DNA of 64,000 bases from Capronia americana (taxonomy: Eukaryota; Ascomycota; Eurotiomycetes; Chaetothyriales; Herpotrichiellaceae). Shown one piece after another: positions 22,146-33,607 of the stretch (position 1 is the first letter of the stretch; each line of letters starts with the position of its first letter). The translations under genes were made by a program, and so were the position numbers. Below the pieces are notes generated by a model. It was not told the DNA's origin. It worked only from the letters and a program-made list of their open reading frames with translations, and ran no database searches. The stretch lies in NCBI GenBank assembly GCA_016110215.1, contig JADWQD010000007.1, positions 1,302,001 to 1,366,000 on the forward strand, written 5' to 3'.

Positions 22146-24074
22146 ATGTCGAAAGACGTCGAGGCGATCGCGCACGCGACGAGACCTGTCGAGCAGCACA
22201 GTCTCGAGACGAACGAGAAGCTCGCGATCCACGAGGTGGACGGAGCTCTTGCCTTCCTTCGCAATGAGGCCGATGCCTCAATCACCGAGTTGGACGAGAA
22301 GAAACTGCTCCGCCGGATCGACTATCGCATCATGCCCATGCTGTTTGGAGTGAGATGCCCCCGAAATCTATGAGAGCACCGTTGCATTGCTCGTCAAATA
22401 CCGGCACATGCTAATGTCGGTCCATAGGTGTACGTTCTGCAGTACATTGACAAGAGTCTGAGTATGTCCCGTCTGTGGCACTTTGTCGAAGGGGGTGGCA
22501 CGCTAAATTTGTATCGACAGTCAACTATGCCAATGTCATGGGATTGAGCAAGGACACCAACATGAGCCCAGCCGACTTCTCCTACCTTGCGACGTTCTTC
22601 TACGTCACCTTTGCCGTGTTCCAACCTGTGCATGCCTACCTGATGCAGAAATTCCCGACAGCCAAGTATCTAGCAGTGAACGTCATTCTCTGGGGCATTA
22701 TGTTGGCCGGTGAGTCGATATCGCCAGACGAAGAAGTGTTGTCGGTTGCTGACATTCTGCCGCGAAGTACACAGCTCTTGCCACAACTTCGGCGGGCTCA
22801 TTGTCGTGCGTCTGCTGTTGGGCGTTTTCGAGGCATCCAGTGCTCCGTGTCTCATTCTGATCACGGGCATGTGGTACAAGGTGCGTGGGCAGGCCCTTCG
22901 GGTCTCGGTTGGCGTGCCGTCTCCAAGCTAACCCGCGCCTCTCCAGCGTGAAGAACAACCTCTGAGAGTGGCGACCTGGTACCTAGGCGTCGGTGCAGGG
23001 ACGATCATCGGCGCCCTCTCGTCCTTTGGCTTCCAGTTCTACACGGATAAGTCGTTCAAATCGTGGCAGGTAAGTTGAACGACCACACACCCTAGGTGAC
23101 CGTCGCACTACTGACACAATGGTAAAAGATCATGTTTCTGGTGTTCGGTCTCATCACGGTCGTCTGGGGAATCGTCGTATTCCTCATCCTGCCTGACTCT
23201 CCCATGGCATCGCGCTTCAGCCACAACGAAAAAGTCCTCGCCATCGAGCGACTCCGCGAGAACAAAACGGGGATCGAGAACAAGACGTTCAAACGCGAGC
23301 AATTCGCAGAAACCATGCTGGATCCGCGAACATGGCTTATCGTCGTGATCGTCATCGCCGGCAACGTCCCCACCGGCGCGTGCGGGACTTACTCGTCGAC
23401 CCTGATCAAAGGATTCGGATACACGTCGAAACAGTCGGCCCTGCTGAACATTCCGAGCGGTGCCATCTCGATGATCGCCGTGCTGTCCGCGTCCTGGTAC
23501 GCGGGCAAGTTCAACAACCGCGGGTACGGGATCGTGGCGCTCCTGCTCCCCGGCGTGCTGGGAGGCGGTCTCATGGCATTCCTGCCCAAGACCGACAAGG
23601 CGGGCAAACTGGCCGGCATCTATCTCACCCAAGTGTTTGGGCCGAGTAAGCAAGCACCTTTCCCTGTTCTTTCTCTGCGTGTGTCTGTGCGTGTGAGTGA
23701 GAAGCCATCCATGCTAACATTAGTGTCTGACAGATCTCTCGATGATGTACTCGTGGGCCGCGGCCAACTATGCCGGGCACACCAAGAAAATCAGCATCAA
23801 CGCCACCATCCTGTTCGCGTACGGCGCGTCCAACATCATCGGCCCGCTAACGTTCACCGGGTACACGGCGCCCGACTACATCCCGGCCAAGGTCGCCATC
23901 ATGGCGTGTCTGTCGCTGGCCATCGTGACGGCGTTGGTCCTGAGGTATTGGTATTTCTGGGAGAATCGGCGGCGGGACCGTGTCGCTGCCGAGGAGGGAT
24001 ACGTCCACGTCCCGGACACGGAGTTTATGGACTTGACGGACAAGCAGAACCCCGAGTTTAGATATGCGTTGTAG
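22146..24074 (+). CDS. MFS transporter, Dal5/allantoate permease (anion:cation symporter) family
   Basis: A plasma-membrane proton symporter for an organic anion such as allantoate, ureidosuccinate, nicotinate or a related carbamoyl compound. Seven exons are inferred: 22146-22349, 22428-22461, 22521-22709, 22768-22880, 22947-23069, 23129-23645 and 23734-24074. They sum to exactly 507 codons (506 aa), the usual family length. The N-terminus carries the family start LLRRIDYRIMPMLFG, followed by VYVLQYIDKS and NYANVMGLSKD. The central LLLGVFEASSAPCLILITGMWYK block and the C-terminal YWYFWENRRRD segment are typical of this group. Transmembrane helices are plain in each large exon. The start ATG is preceded by TAGCC and follows a TATA box at 130 bp. 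Divergent from the M20 amidohydrolase, suggesting import and hydrolysis of the same compound. Exact substrate is unknown. Confidence 0.92.
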
Positions 24075-25121
24075 TGGTGCAAGGGAACTAGGACAGATCG
24101 ATAGGATAAGCAGAATCGGCATGCTCTGATCTGGAGGACATGATGAATACAAGGCGGTTTGACTCTAGTTGTGAAGGCTCATGATATCCTAATTCGTATG
24201 GTAAGTATGTCGTAAAATAGTGTAGGGACTCTTCTGTGACTCTGTAGGATACCGGCGGCGTCATTACAGACCTTGGGGACCTCTCAGGCTCCTGGGGTCT
24301 TCCCCGCGTGCCCCTATGTCTCCACGCTGCAGTAGAAGTAAAAGTAAGAGTGCTCGTATCTGTCCACTTCACATATTCTCTAGGTACTATGTATGTATGT
24401 ATACAGTACGCATGACTTCAAATTTACCAGACAAGACATATAGTCGCCGTCTAGGTGTGTGGGTATCCAATACGGCAGAGATGAACGTCGCCGTCGCCGT
24501 CGCCGTCGCTGTCAAGATTACATCCTGTACTGTATCGGGCACTGCTCCGCCACCTGCATTCAGACTTGGGATGCGAAGATGTCCACCCAATCAATCCCCT
24601 ACGAGCACCGCTAAAGACCTCGTACAGTACCGAGTATGTATGCATTAATTAAAGTAAAATTAAAATTTAATCACTCCTGACTTACCTACAGTATAGCAAT
24701 CCGATGACTCACTTCTCACCTACTTTAGTATATACAGTAGGATATACCTTGACCTAACCTTGCCATAACTGCAAGTGCCATACCATACCATGAGATTGGT
24801 GTCCACTTGACACTGCGATCGCGGATCGCGAATCAGGAATTGTGAGTCATGACTACTAGGTATCCTATGGACTTCACCACGTACATGTATCCTACTGTAT
24901 CAGATACTTTGTTTTCGTAGAGCAGCGCGTACTCACTCAGTCACTCATTCATTCATTCATTCACTCTGGATTCATTGAGCGGCTGAAGAATATCTGGCTA
25001 TCTAACTTACTCCGGGTTCATTGAGCGGGTGAAGAAAATCCGTTTATTGCCTATTCTTGGCGATCAATCTATGAGGCGGCGGAAGATAGGTTGGAATTCA
25101 GATTGAGATTGAAATTTGAAA
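24075..25121. other. Intergenic region with microsatellites
   Basis: No gene seen. It contains a GTCGCC hexamer run (about 24487-24512), an A+T-rich patch (about 24650-24675), a CATT tetranucleotide run (about 24946-24962), and two imperfect 27-bp copies of GRTTCATTGAGCGGSTGAAG at 24968-24995 and 25014-25040. The last copy lies within the probable promoter or leader of the acetyltransferase gene. Confidence 0.6.
24968..25040 (+). repeat. Two imperfect 27-bp direct repeats
   Basis: Copies at 24968-24995 and 25014-25040 share TTCATTGAGCGGSTGAAGAA. They lie 46 bp apart, about 80-150 bp upstream of the acetyltransferase ATG. They could be a regulatory pair or a small duplication. Confidence 0.7.
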
Positions 25122-26147
25122 ATGGAAGACGCGTCAATGGGTACTGAAACGGGCTCGGAGACAGGGACACGTACGGATACGGGTACAGCTACAAGTCCAG
25201 ACACAGGCACAGGCACAGACACAAACACAACAACAACCCTTGCGGTATCCCCCGTCAACAACCACGCCCGACCGATAGCCAGAGACCCAACAGTGCCGAT
25301 CCCTGTCCTCACCACCATGTCTAAATCCACATCTCCCTCTACATCTACGTCTGCATCTACATCTACATCTACGCCTACATCCATACCTACCACCTCCACA
25401 TTCACACCCATATCTCCCACCTCGTCCACCACCATACCCTTCACTCTGTCCCAATCGCCCGAGTACTCCCACCGACTGGCGGAAATCACCTCCCGCGCCA
25501 CCGTCACGGACCCGCTGAACATCATCTTCCAGCAAGAAAAGACAGGCGCGTCAACCCCTGTGACCCCAGCGTTATTGTACCTCGGCGCCAAGAGGCGGGT
25601 GGACACGAAAATCGCGGCCGGCGCGTTCGTCGTCGAGGCGGGCAACTTCGCGGCCGTGGCGTGCTGGGAGCCACCTGCGTCGAACCCGCCGCCCTTGACG
25701 GAGGAGCAGTTCCGCGAGGTGGAACGGGAGAGGCCTGTGTTTGGGCGGTTTTTGCGCCATGTCCAGGACGCGGAGGGGGCGTGTTTCGGGCAGGCCACGG
25801 CCGCTGGCGAAACTTCGCCTTCGGTTCTCCAACCGCGCTGGAAATTGTCGTTGATGGCGCGGGATCCTCTGCGCAAGGACAAGGGCGCCGTGCGCGCTGT
25901 CATTGAGCCGTTCGTGATCCGGGCCAAGGCGGAAAAGGTGCCGTTGTGGTTGATTGCCGGGAATGCGAGGGCGAGGGATGTTTACGCGTATTTTGGCTTC
26001 AGGGTCGTGAAGGTCGTGTGGTCGTATCCGGATGGAAATTTGGGTCCGGAGCTGGATGGGCGGAATGAGAATGTGAGGACTGATAGAGATGGGGGAGTCA
26101 ATGGCGTGCCTAGTTGGTGTATGGTTTGTAATTGGCCGGTTGAATAG
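25122..26147 (+). CDS. GNAT-family N-acetyltransferase with low-complexity N-terminus
   Basis: Single-exon gene of 341 aa from the ATG at 25122. The C-terminal half looks like a GNAT fold: an acetyl-CoA-binding strand-helix near LMARDPLRKDKGAVRAV, then PLWLIAGNARARDVYAYFGF, which is the usual strand and the R-x-x-Y-x-x-x-GF motif near the domain end. Acceptor substrate is unknown. The first 110 residues are strikingly repetitive, with Thr-Gly-Thr-Asp/Glu repeats followed by Ser-Thr-Ser and Pro-Thr repeats, and appear to derive from hexanucleotide expansions such as (ACATCT)n at 25330-25390. This half is unlikely to be part of the enzyme fold and may vary in length between strains. It runs in the same direction as the following Zn2Cys6 gene with a 545-bp gap. 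Confidence 0.78.
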   Translation: MEDASMGTETGSETGTRTDTGTATSPDTGTGTDTNTTTTLAVSPVNNHARPIARDPTVPIPVLTTMSKSTSPSTSTSASTSTSTPTSIPTTSTFTPISPTSSTTIPFTLSQSPEYSHRLAEITSRATVTDPLNIIFQQEKTGASTPVTPALLYLGAKRRVDTKIAAGAFVVEAGNFAAVACWEPPASNPPPLTEEQFREVERERPVFGRFLRHVQDAEGACFGQATAAGETSPSVLQPRWKLSLMARDPLRKDKGAVRAVIEPFVIRAKAEKVPLWLIAGNARARDVYAYFGFRVVKVVWSYPDGNLGPELDGRNENVRTDRDGGVNGVPSWCMVCNWPVE

Positions 26148-26692
26148 ATGTTCGACGTGCCATGTCCCAGTGAGGACTATTCTAGGGCAAATGTTTGTTG
26201 AGTCTGTGCGTGTGTGCTCTGGATGCTACTGTGGTACATTTTATGTAGTGATGCTGTGGCTGTGGATCAACGAGGCAAAAGCCGGATGGTTGTGCCTATG
26301 AACAAAATCAATCTTACCAAGACGCCGTGCTGGGGCGTGAGTGGAGGGACCATCCCCCCTACTGGCTGACCCCGGACATCAAACAGTGATTATTCGGAGT
26401 CGCGGGGAATTTTCGTCTGACACCTCACGAGACATCACTTATTTTTCGACGGTACGAGCGACAGATAGTCTTCCTCCCAGCGTCGACTCGATGCAAGTGG
26501 AAGAGCACATGAATCAGCCACGCATCCCGTTTCGGACGACTTCCTCGGCTTCTTCCGCCTCGTCTTACACCCCCCAAGACAGGCGTGGCGTGGACAGTCT
26601 AGACCTCTAGCTCCTCGCCGCCTGAATTATCCGGTAATACTCGTACAATGGTAACTCGATAATTGCGCTCCTCGCCGGCACCGAGACTACAA
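26148..26692. other. Intergenic region and probable leader of the large Zn2Cys6 gene
   Basis: No separate gene is supported. An 89-codon frame (26341-26610) could be an upstream ORF but has no recognisable features. One TACTCGTA motif lies at 26638, 48 bp before the start codon. Confidence 0.45.
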
Positions 26693-29331
26693 ATGAGTCT
26701 GGAAACACCACCGGCGTCGACCTCCAGCGGTCAGAATCCCCCGGACCGCGTGGTGAAGAAGAGAGCTTCGCAGGCATGCCACCACTGTCGGACGCGCAAA
26801 GTCAAGTGCGACCTTGTCAAATCCGGCATCCCCTGCCACAATTGCTCGTCCGACGGCATCGAATGCGTCATCCTCGAGTCGAGGCGGAGTCGAAAGTATC
26901 GGCTTCAGAAACGCCAGTTGAGCCGCCTGGTCTCGCTCCCGCCCATCTCTCAGGCACAACCCAAATCCACGACCGAGTCCACAACGTCAAACCAGCCGAC
27001 CGAGGGACCGCACGACATCGACGCCTTTGAAGGCACTCCCGCCGTCGCCACAGACAGCCGCTCAGTCCGTACTGGCACCATCGTTCCCTCCTTCATCCCC
27101 AACAGCTTCCAGAGTCCGCCGGCCATCACTCCCAACACCAGTGTCGGTGCGCAGAGCCAGGTAGGCGCGAATCCGAATGTCGCCAACCACGGACCGGCCT
27201 TCGAGCTTCCGGCCTATATCCGTCCTTCTCGGCCCGATTTCCGGCACGATGACCTGGACTTTCTGTGTCGCCGCGGTGCATTAAGCATCCCGGTGGGCGA
27301 GCTCCGAGATCAACTTCTCCGCAGTTTTGTGCTCTACGTCTATCCGTTCATGCCCATCGTCGACCTCGTCGATTTCATGGGCGCCGTTGACGGCAACGAG
27401 GCCTCGCCGAAGATCAGCTTGATCGTATTCCAGGCGATTCTGTTTTCCGCGACTGCCTTTGTCGACTTGTCGCTTCTGCAGGAAGCAGGCTACGAGAACC
27501 GTAGGGCCGCGAGAGCCGACTATTATCAGAAGGTCAAGGTGAGTCTGCTGGGCTGGCCACTCATTGGACGCATCGAATTGACACAACGTAGCTCCTGTAC
27601 GATTTCGACTGGGACGTGGACCGCGTGGCTCTCATCCAGTCACTGCTCATGATGAACTACTGGTATGTTTCGGAGAACGACCAGAAAGACCCCTGGCACT
27701 GGCTTGGGATATGCGTCTCTCTGGCGACAAGTATCGGCTTGAATCAACCTTTTACATACGCGCAGAAGGACCCCAAGACCGCCGCCCTGTGGCGACGGAT
27801 CTGGTGGTGTTGTCTGTATCGCGACAGGATCATCTCGATCAGCATGCGGCGGCCGATGCGGATCAAGAATGAAGACATCCGGCTCTCGCTGCTCGGACTG
27901 GACGATTTCGAGACCGAATCCTTCACTTCGGCCATCCCGTGCTTGAGAGACTGTGATTTCCTCACGGACGCGTATACTCGGACCATGTTGGCCGAGATGT
28001 GCATAGCGAAGATCAAGCTGCTGGTGTTTGTCGGACAGATCCTACGAGATTTCTACCATCTGCGTGGCTTTGGGGGTTCGACCGCCGAATCCACAATGCT
28101 CTACACGCCGAGACGGTCGGAAGTCAACTCGAAGCAGTATCTCGACCTGCAACACGCTCTCGATCAATGGTACCGAGACCTCCCGCCCAGTTGCTGGCTG
28201 GTCACGGGCAACAGCAACGTCGACCCAGACACGTCAACGGCAGACGCGCTCTTGGTCCACAGGTCGGTCTTGCGAATGCTCTACCTGATGGCGACCGAGG
28301 CGCTCAACCGACCACAGTCGCTGTCGAAACCGTCACGCGGCTCAGGCAACAGTCCGACCTCCAAGGTCAAGGAAGCCGCGGAGAAGATCGCCGAGATGGT
28401 CGAGTCGATGCAAGAGAGGGACCTCATAGGATTCCTCCCCCCACTCTCCGTGAGTTTCATGCTCCTCGCGCTCGCATCCTTCCTCGTGGACATCAAAGCA
28501 AAGGGACAGACGGTCGGGGCGCTTCCCGGCCAACAGTTCCACGTCTGCGTGCGGGCCCTGCTGCGCCTGCGCGAGATCTGGCCCATCGCCGACGCGGCCT
28601 GTTTCCTCATCGGCCAAATGATCACCAAACACCAAGTCGGCAAGATCTCGACCCCCGGGATCCAACCCACGCCAATCGACGCAAGCGACGCGCCGACGAA
28701 CGTGTGGCGCACTCCCGAAACTCCACATTCCAACCCGGCACATATCACCACTACTCCCATCCTGCAATACCGGGACGTAGAAAGCGGCGGCCCGCCAGCA
28801 GAGGTAGCATTTACGCCATCCTTCCAGACGTCGAGCGAGCAAGAAATCGTGCCCTCGATGACGACGACGACAACAACAACAGCAGCAGCAGCGGGAGCCG
28901 GAGGAGGCACCCAAGGCTTCGCCATCCCGTACACCTGGACCGACGAGGATTTCGAGGGCGACTACGGCCCCATGATCGAAGCGCACGCCCTGAACATGGA
29001 CCTCGCCATGCCGGACGCGGACGTGCTCGCGTATTTCGAGAACGGCACGTTCGACTTTAATTTCGAGCCCTCGCCGAACCATGACCACGCCGGCCCCGGC
29101 AATGGGGTTGGGGTTGGTCACGACGTCAATGACATGTTGTCTTCGTATCCTTCACATGCCCAAGTTCAGGGACAGTCACAGGCGCAAGTCCAAGCACGAG
29201 CACAGGAACAAGAACAAGACCAGCAACGGGCGTCCATCTCGTCCATCTCGTCCATGATGGCCGACGGCTGGAACCCCGCCGTCGCAACCCAGTATATGGA
29301 GACATTCCGAGCAGCAGCGCGGTCGATATGA
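26693..29331 (+). CDS. Zn2Cys6 transcription factor, Ctf1-like, with fungal-specific TF domain
   Basis: Nuclear DNA-binding regulator of 861 aa in two exons (26693-27538 and 27592-29331; intron GTGAGT...TAG, 53 nt). The zinc cluster is near residues 28-60: CHHCRTRKVKC, IPCHNC, GIEC, followed by a basic stretch SRRSRKYRLQKRQ. A Ser/Pro/Thr linker leads to the fungal-specific TF domain, with FVLYVYPFMPIVD, the WHWLGICVSLATSIGLN helix and LWRRIWWCCLYRDR. The arrangement resembles cutinase transcription factor 1 (Ctf1-alpha/beta) proteins, which control cutinase or fatty-acid genes; that subfamily call is tentative. The C-terminus is an acidic/Gln-rich activation-like region including a poly-Thr/poly-Ala run and an alternating QVQ/QAQ tract. 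The start is the first ATG in frame (26693). Confidence 0.92.
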
Positions 29332-29849
29332 ATACTGTATGAATATGAATACATACACGAGCTAGAAGAGGATGGAATACATTACATTACGTTGTGCCGC
29401 TCCGAGTAAGTATGGATGTAGTCTGAGATTGGGAATGGGATTGAGAATGAGAATGAGAATGACGATGAAACGGAATGAGGACGAGAACAAGCACGAGAAC
29501 GAGGACGAGGATGAGTTATAAAACAAAAGTAGTATCATCTAGTATTGCCTGCCTGCCTTATAATGTCACATGCAGAGGAGTATAAGTGAGTGAGTAAGTA
29601 AGTGAGTGAGTAAAGAAAAATCCCTAACCGTGGCCACTTTCTCTTCAATATCCGTCTATTCTATCTACTGTATATCCGTGTATGGGATAATGATATAATG
29701 ATATGATGATATAATTACTCTTTATATAGGCATGACTAAGAATGCATACAATGGTATAATATAGACAGACAGACAGCCAGATCTTAGCACCATCGTGATT
29801 GAATCTCACTCACAAAAGCATCCAATCGTCATATCGTCCCTTGCTCTCT
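29332..29849. other. Convergent intergenic region rich in simple repeats
   Basis: It separates the ends of two convergent genes. It contains GAGAAT/GAGAAC runs (29440-29515), GTGA/GTAA runs (29583-29615), ATGATAT repeats (29685-29720) and CAGA repeats (29762-29778). No gene seen. Confidence 0.6.
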
Positions 29850-32800
29850 CTACCCCATCTCAACTCGCCCCTCTGGCATCACCTGCCATGGACGAACTAC
29901 GCTATCTGCTACCGGTGATGACTCGCGTGGATTCCATGACGGGACAGACTGCATGGCCGGTGGTGGCGGCGGGGGTGGCCTTGTCGGTGGCGGCGGACTC
30001 GCTACGCCCTCGGCGAGAGGCCGCGTGATGGAATCGGGACTCCATGGCATGGATGTATAAGAAGCCTCAGCGCCCCGACTCATTGGAAGTCCATCAATGT
30101 CAGACACCGTCTGGTATGACATGGCAGAAGGGCGGGGCGAGAATGCGCTGGGTTGAGACACGTCTGATCTTCTGAGGTTGTAGACGTTGCTGGCCACGGT
30201 TGCTGACCGGTTGGGCTTGTCCGTCACGGCTTCCTGCCATCGTTTCGTGATGTCTTTATACCTGGACGACACGTGCTCGGAATTTGTTCTCGCAGGGAGG
30301 GTGGAGCGGGTGTCCATGTTCGTTGACGATAACGATTCCATATGGTAGGGCATCGGCGAGACTGTATCTCGCTCGAATTTATTCCGACCGCCAATTAGCC
30401 CCGGTTCTCCGGGTGGCAGCGGAGAGACAGTGTATGGTTGTGATTGCGGTTGCGGTTGCGGCTGCGGCTGATCACTGTCCGAGTATTGCGATTCCGATCG
30501 TGATTGCGACAGAGGTTCGTAGGAGAACCGCCTGGACAACTTGCCTGGTCCCGCTCGAGTGGTGGACGACCTCAACTCGACATGTTTGGTCTGAGTGGCC
30601 TGATCGAGCTCCGGCACACCATCGGTATCTTGTGAAGACCGCCATCCGACAAACTCGCTCTCTTGGATCAGACGCTCCCTTTCTTCTGCATTTCGGAGCA
30701 GGATCATCACATGCTCCTTTCGATCCTCGGGAATGTTCACGTTCTGTGCGAAGCCAATCGTATCGGCGGTAAGGTTGAAACCCCACGTCTGGATGCCCGA
30801 GATAGAGGCACCGGCAGCAAGGAGCCTCTCCACCACCTCTGGATGACCATAGTAGGCACCGTAGCGCAACGGTTGCCAAGCATGTTCATCCTTCTCTCGT
30901 ACCGAGGCACCACGACCGATAAGGAGGTCGACCACGTCAGAATGCCCGTTCTTGGCTGCAATGCATAGCGGAGAGTCCTCGTGAGACGGGCCGACGGCGA
31001 ACTTGGAACGGAGCGGAGCGCCCCGATCCAGCAAAGCCTTCACGATTGCCGTGTGGCCATGGCTACTTGCAAGGAGCAGAGCACGATCGCCGTTTGCGTT
31101 GCGGGCATCGATATTCGCGCCATGCTCAAGGAGCATTGTCACGTTGGAAATGTTGCCGCTGGTTATGGCAAGGTGTAGAGGCCGGTTCTGGAGACTTGCA
31201 CTCGCCTCGACATCGGCCCCCGAGCGGAGGAGAAGAAGAGCGATGTCGGTGTTGTCAAAGCCGCAGGCGTAGTGCAGTGGCCTGAATAAATTCCTGCACT
31301 GCGCCTCGAGGGCAGCGTTTTTGCGCAACAGCAGCTCCACCACGGCGAAATGCTCGGCCATGACCGCAAGGTGAAGCGGAGTTCGTCCGTCCACGTTGAC
31401 CGCGTTGATTTGCGCCTTCTTTTGCGCAAGCAGGTCGACCACCTCGACTTGACCATTGAAGGCTGCCCAGTGGAGGGCGGTCATATCCCCGGAGCCTTTG
31501 GCTTTCAACGAGGCTTTCCGCTTCAGAAGAAAGTCGACCGTGTGTGCGTGGCCTGCCGAAGCCGCGGTCATGAGTGGAGTTCTGCCCTCGGTTCCTAGCG
31601 TCTCAATATCGACCTTTTTGTTGAGGAGGAGCTCAACAACATTGTTGTAGCCTCCATCGCAAGCGTAATGCAGGGCGTCCATGAACTTGGCATCTTTTGC
31701 TTGGACGTGGGCATGGTACTTGATCAGAAGTGCTACCGTGTGGAAGTCTCCGCGCTTGGCTGCTGCGTGCAGCGATGTCAGGTTACCTTTATCACGCGCA
31801 TTGACTTTGGCGCCACGGGCGAGTAAGAATTCGGCGGCCTCAAGGTGTCCACTGTCGCAGCTGAGACGTAAGGCGGTCTTGTCGTCCGGTCCCTTTTCCT
31901 CGAGCGGCGCGTCCTCGGAGAGGAGGAACTGCAGCACGCCTATATGACCCCTGCTGGCGGCCAGGTGCAGCGGTGTATAATGCAGGCTGTCCTTCTGAGA
32001 GATTTTGGCACCATGGCGAAAAAGAAGCTCAACAACCTCTTCATTGCCACAGTGTGCTGCCACTGCCATTGCGTTCCGCCTAATCGGCTAGTGGCATTCG
32101 TCTATGTCTGCGTGCGCCTCCAGCAAAGATTTAATGTCGTCAATCGAGCCCCTTTGCGCAGCACGCACAATGGGCGGGCAGTTCTTTGCGCTCGGAGCCG
32201 ACAAGTCGACGCTGGTGTGGAACTTATTCTCGAAACCCCTTTTGCCGCGCTGAGAGCCTGGAATAGGGCTCTTGATGTCTTGTTGCCTGGTGCGGTCTTC
32301 GATTGCCGAATCGCTCTTCCGGCGTAAACTGTGCCAAAATGACTTCTTCCTGTCGAGAGACTTTGCACCCGGTGACTGCAGTGGAGAGTATGGCAGCCGT
32401 GCACTCGAATCGAAACGTCCAGTGAGGTTGGTGGTCTGAAGCTTGTAGACATTGCCGGGATCCGATGCTCGCATAGGGTTCGTTTCGTAGGGCCTGATGG
32501 GCCTCGAGACGGACCCGCGAGACCATGTAGGGGACACTTGGCCAAAGTTAACATAAGATCCCTAGATGTGTAGCACTCGAGTTAAATAAGACGCCTAACA
32601 AGCTGGTACGTACAGTGCGTGGCCGAGGGCGTCGAATCAGACGTGGTCCTGCTCATAGTATCATAACCTTCATCAATTGGGAGATGCTCCTGAATCTGTA
32701 TGTTCAAATCAGGTCGCCGGGTGATAGGAACGCGACGAGAGTCGGATTTGGATCTTCGGTGGTGCGCAGCATTCTGGTAGGCATCTGTCCGCAGGAGCTC

Positions 32801-33607
32801 GTCGTCCCACGGGAATACCCTGCTCGGTATGGCCGATGTACCACTCCTGATCGAAGGCGAGAAAGTGGAAGCTCGCTGGCTCCTTGCTGCACGGATGGTT
32901 GAGGTGTCGTCGACGACATCCTGGATTTTCTGCCGATTTTCTGGCGTCCGAAGAAGCCTGGTCTGCTCCGAGATGGTGTTGCTTGCGAGGCCAAGCCGTT
33001 AGTGATAGCGCGTAGAGCACACCGAAGACGGTGACATACCACTGTATAGCCGTAAGGAGCAAATGCAGAGCTCCTGTCTGTCGACTGAGTCTCTCCTGGT
33101 GATCTCTGACGGCGCCTTCATGCCAGATAAGTCTCGTTTTATCTCGAAATCCAAGACGTAAGGGCGGCTACCGAGATACCGCGCGGTCAGAGACGCATTC
33201 CTCCGGCTTTTGTTGTACCTACCTGGCCATGTTCAAGTGTGCCCGAGTCCAGGAGGTTGGCCACATCCTCAGCCAAAACCTCCATTGCAACCCTACATCC
33301 CTCAAGTATGGCCCCGAGACCCTCACCCAGATTCGGTGCTTGTGTCTGGTCTTCTTCCAGATTGTACTTTGCCCAATCGTGGATCCGGTCCAAGGCGCTT
33401 TTGATAGCCGTGAGTTCGGATTTAAGTAGTTTGATGTTCAAGTCAGCCACCTGCGCCTGTCAGTGATATTGCATAGCGTGGTCGCAGAATGAGCATGCTT
33501 ACGCCAAACTTAGCTCTTAAATCAGTGAGGTCTTTGAGAGTGCCGACGATGCAGGCGGTAATGGCGCCCGCAGAGCCCAACAAGCCCAGAATCGAAGCTG
33601 GATCCAT
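29850..33607 (-). CDS. STAND-type fungal N-terminal domain fused to 14 ankyrin repeats, with an in-frame TAG
   Basis: I join five exons: 33503-33607, 33223-33450, 33040-33167, 32614-32981 and 29850-32536 (introns begin GTAAGC, GTAGGT, GTATGT, GTACGT; two acceptors are AAG). The joined protein is about 1170 aa. Residues 1-160 form a helical domain like the N-terminal domain of fungal STAND/NLR proteins: MDPASILGLLGSAGAITAC, then KSELTAIKSALDRIHDW, TRLIWHEGAVRDHQERLS and LHLLLTAIQCNTISEQ. A Ser/Arg-rich linker follows, then fourteen consecutive ankyrin repeats and a Pro/Ser-rich tail. There is no NACHT or NB-ARC between. The ankyrin part meets an in-frame TAG at 32088-32090, between repeats 1 and 2. 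The stop may be a true nonsense mutation, sequencing error, readthrough, or the end of an 81-nt in-frame intron (GTGCGT at 32168 to TAG at 32088). The role is unknown; related proteins act in incompatibility or cell-death signalling. Confidence 0.8.

Noticed and set aside
23108..23653. 181-codon minus-strand frame
   Set aside because: It is antisense to the permease exon 6.
32088..32537. Separate short gene upstream of the ankyrin frame
   Set aside because: The reading frame continues from STAND-type exons into the ankyrin repeats, so this is an internal exon of one gene.
33187..33450. Independent small helical protein
   Set aside because: It is exon 2 of the STAND-N/ankyrin gene: splice sites on both sides and the upstream exon MDPASILG join in frame.
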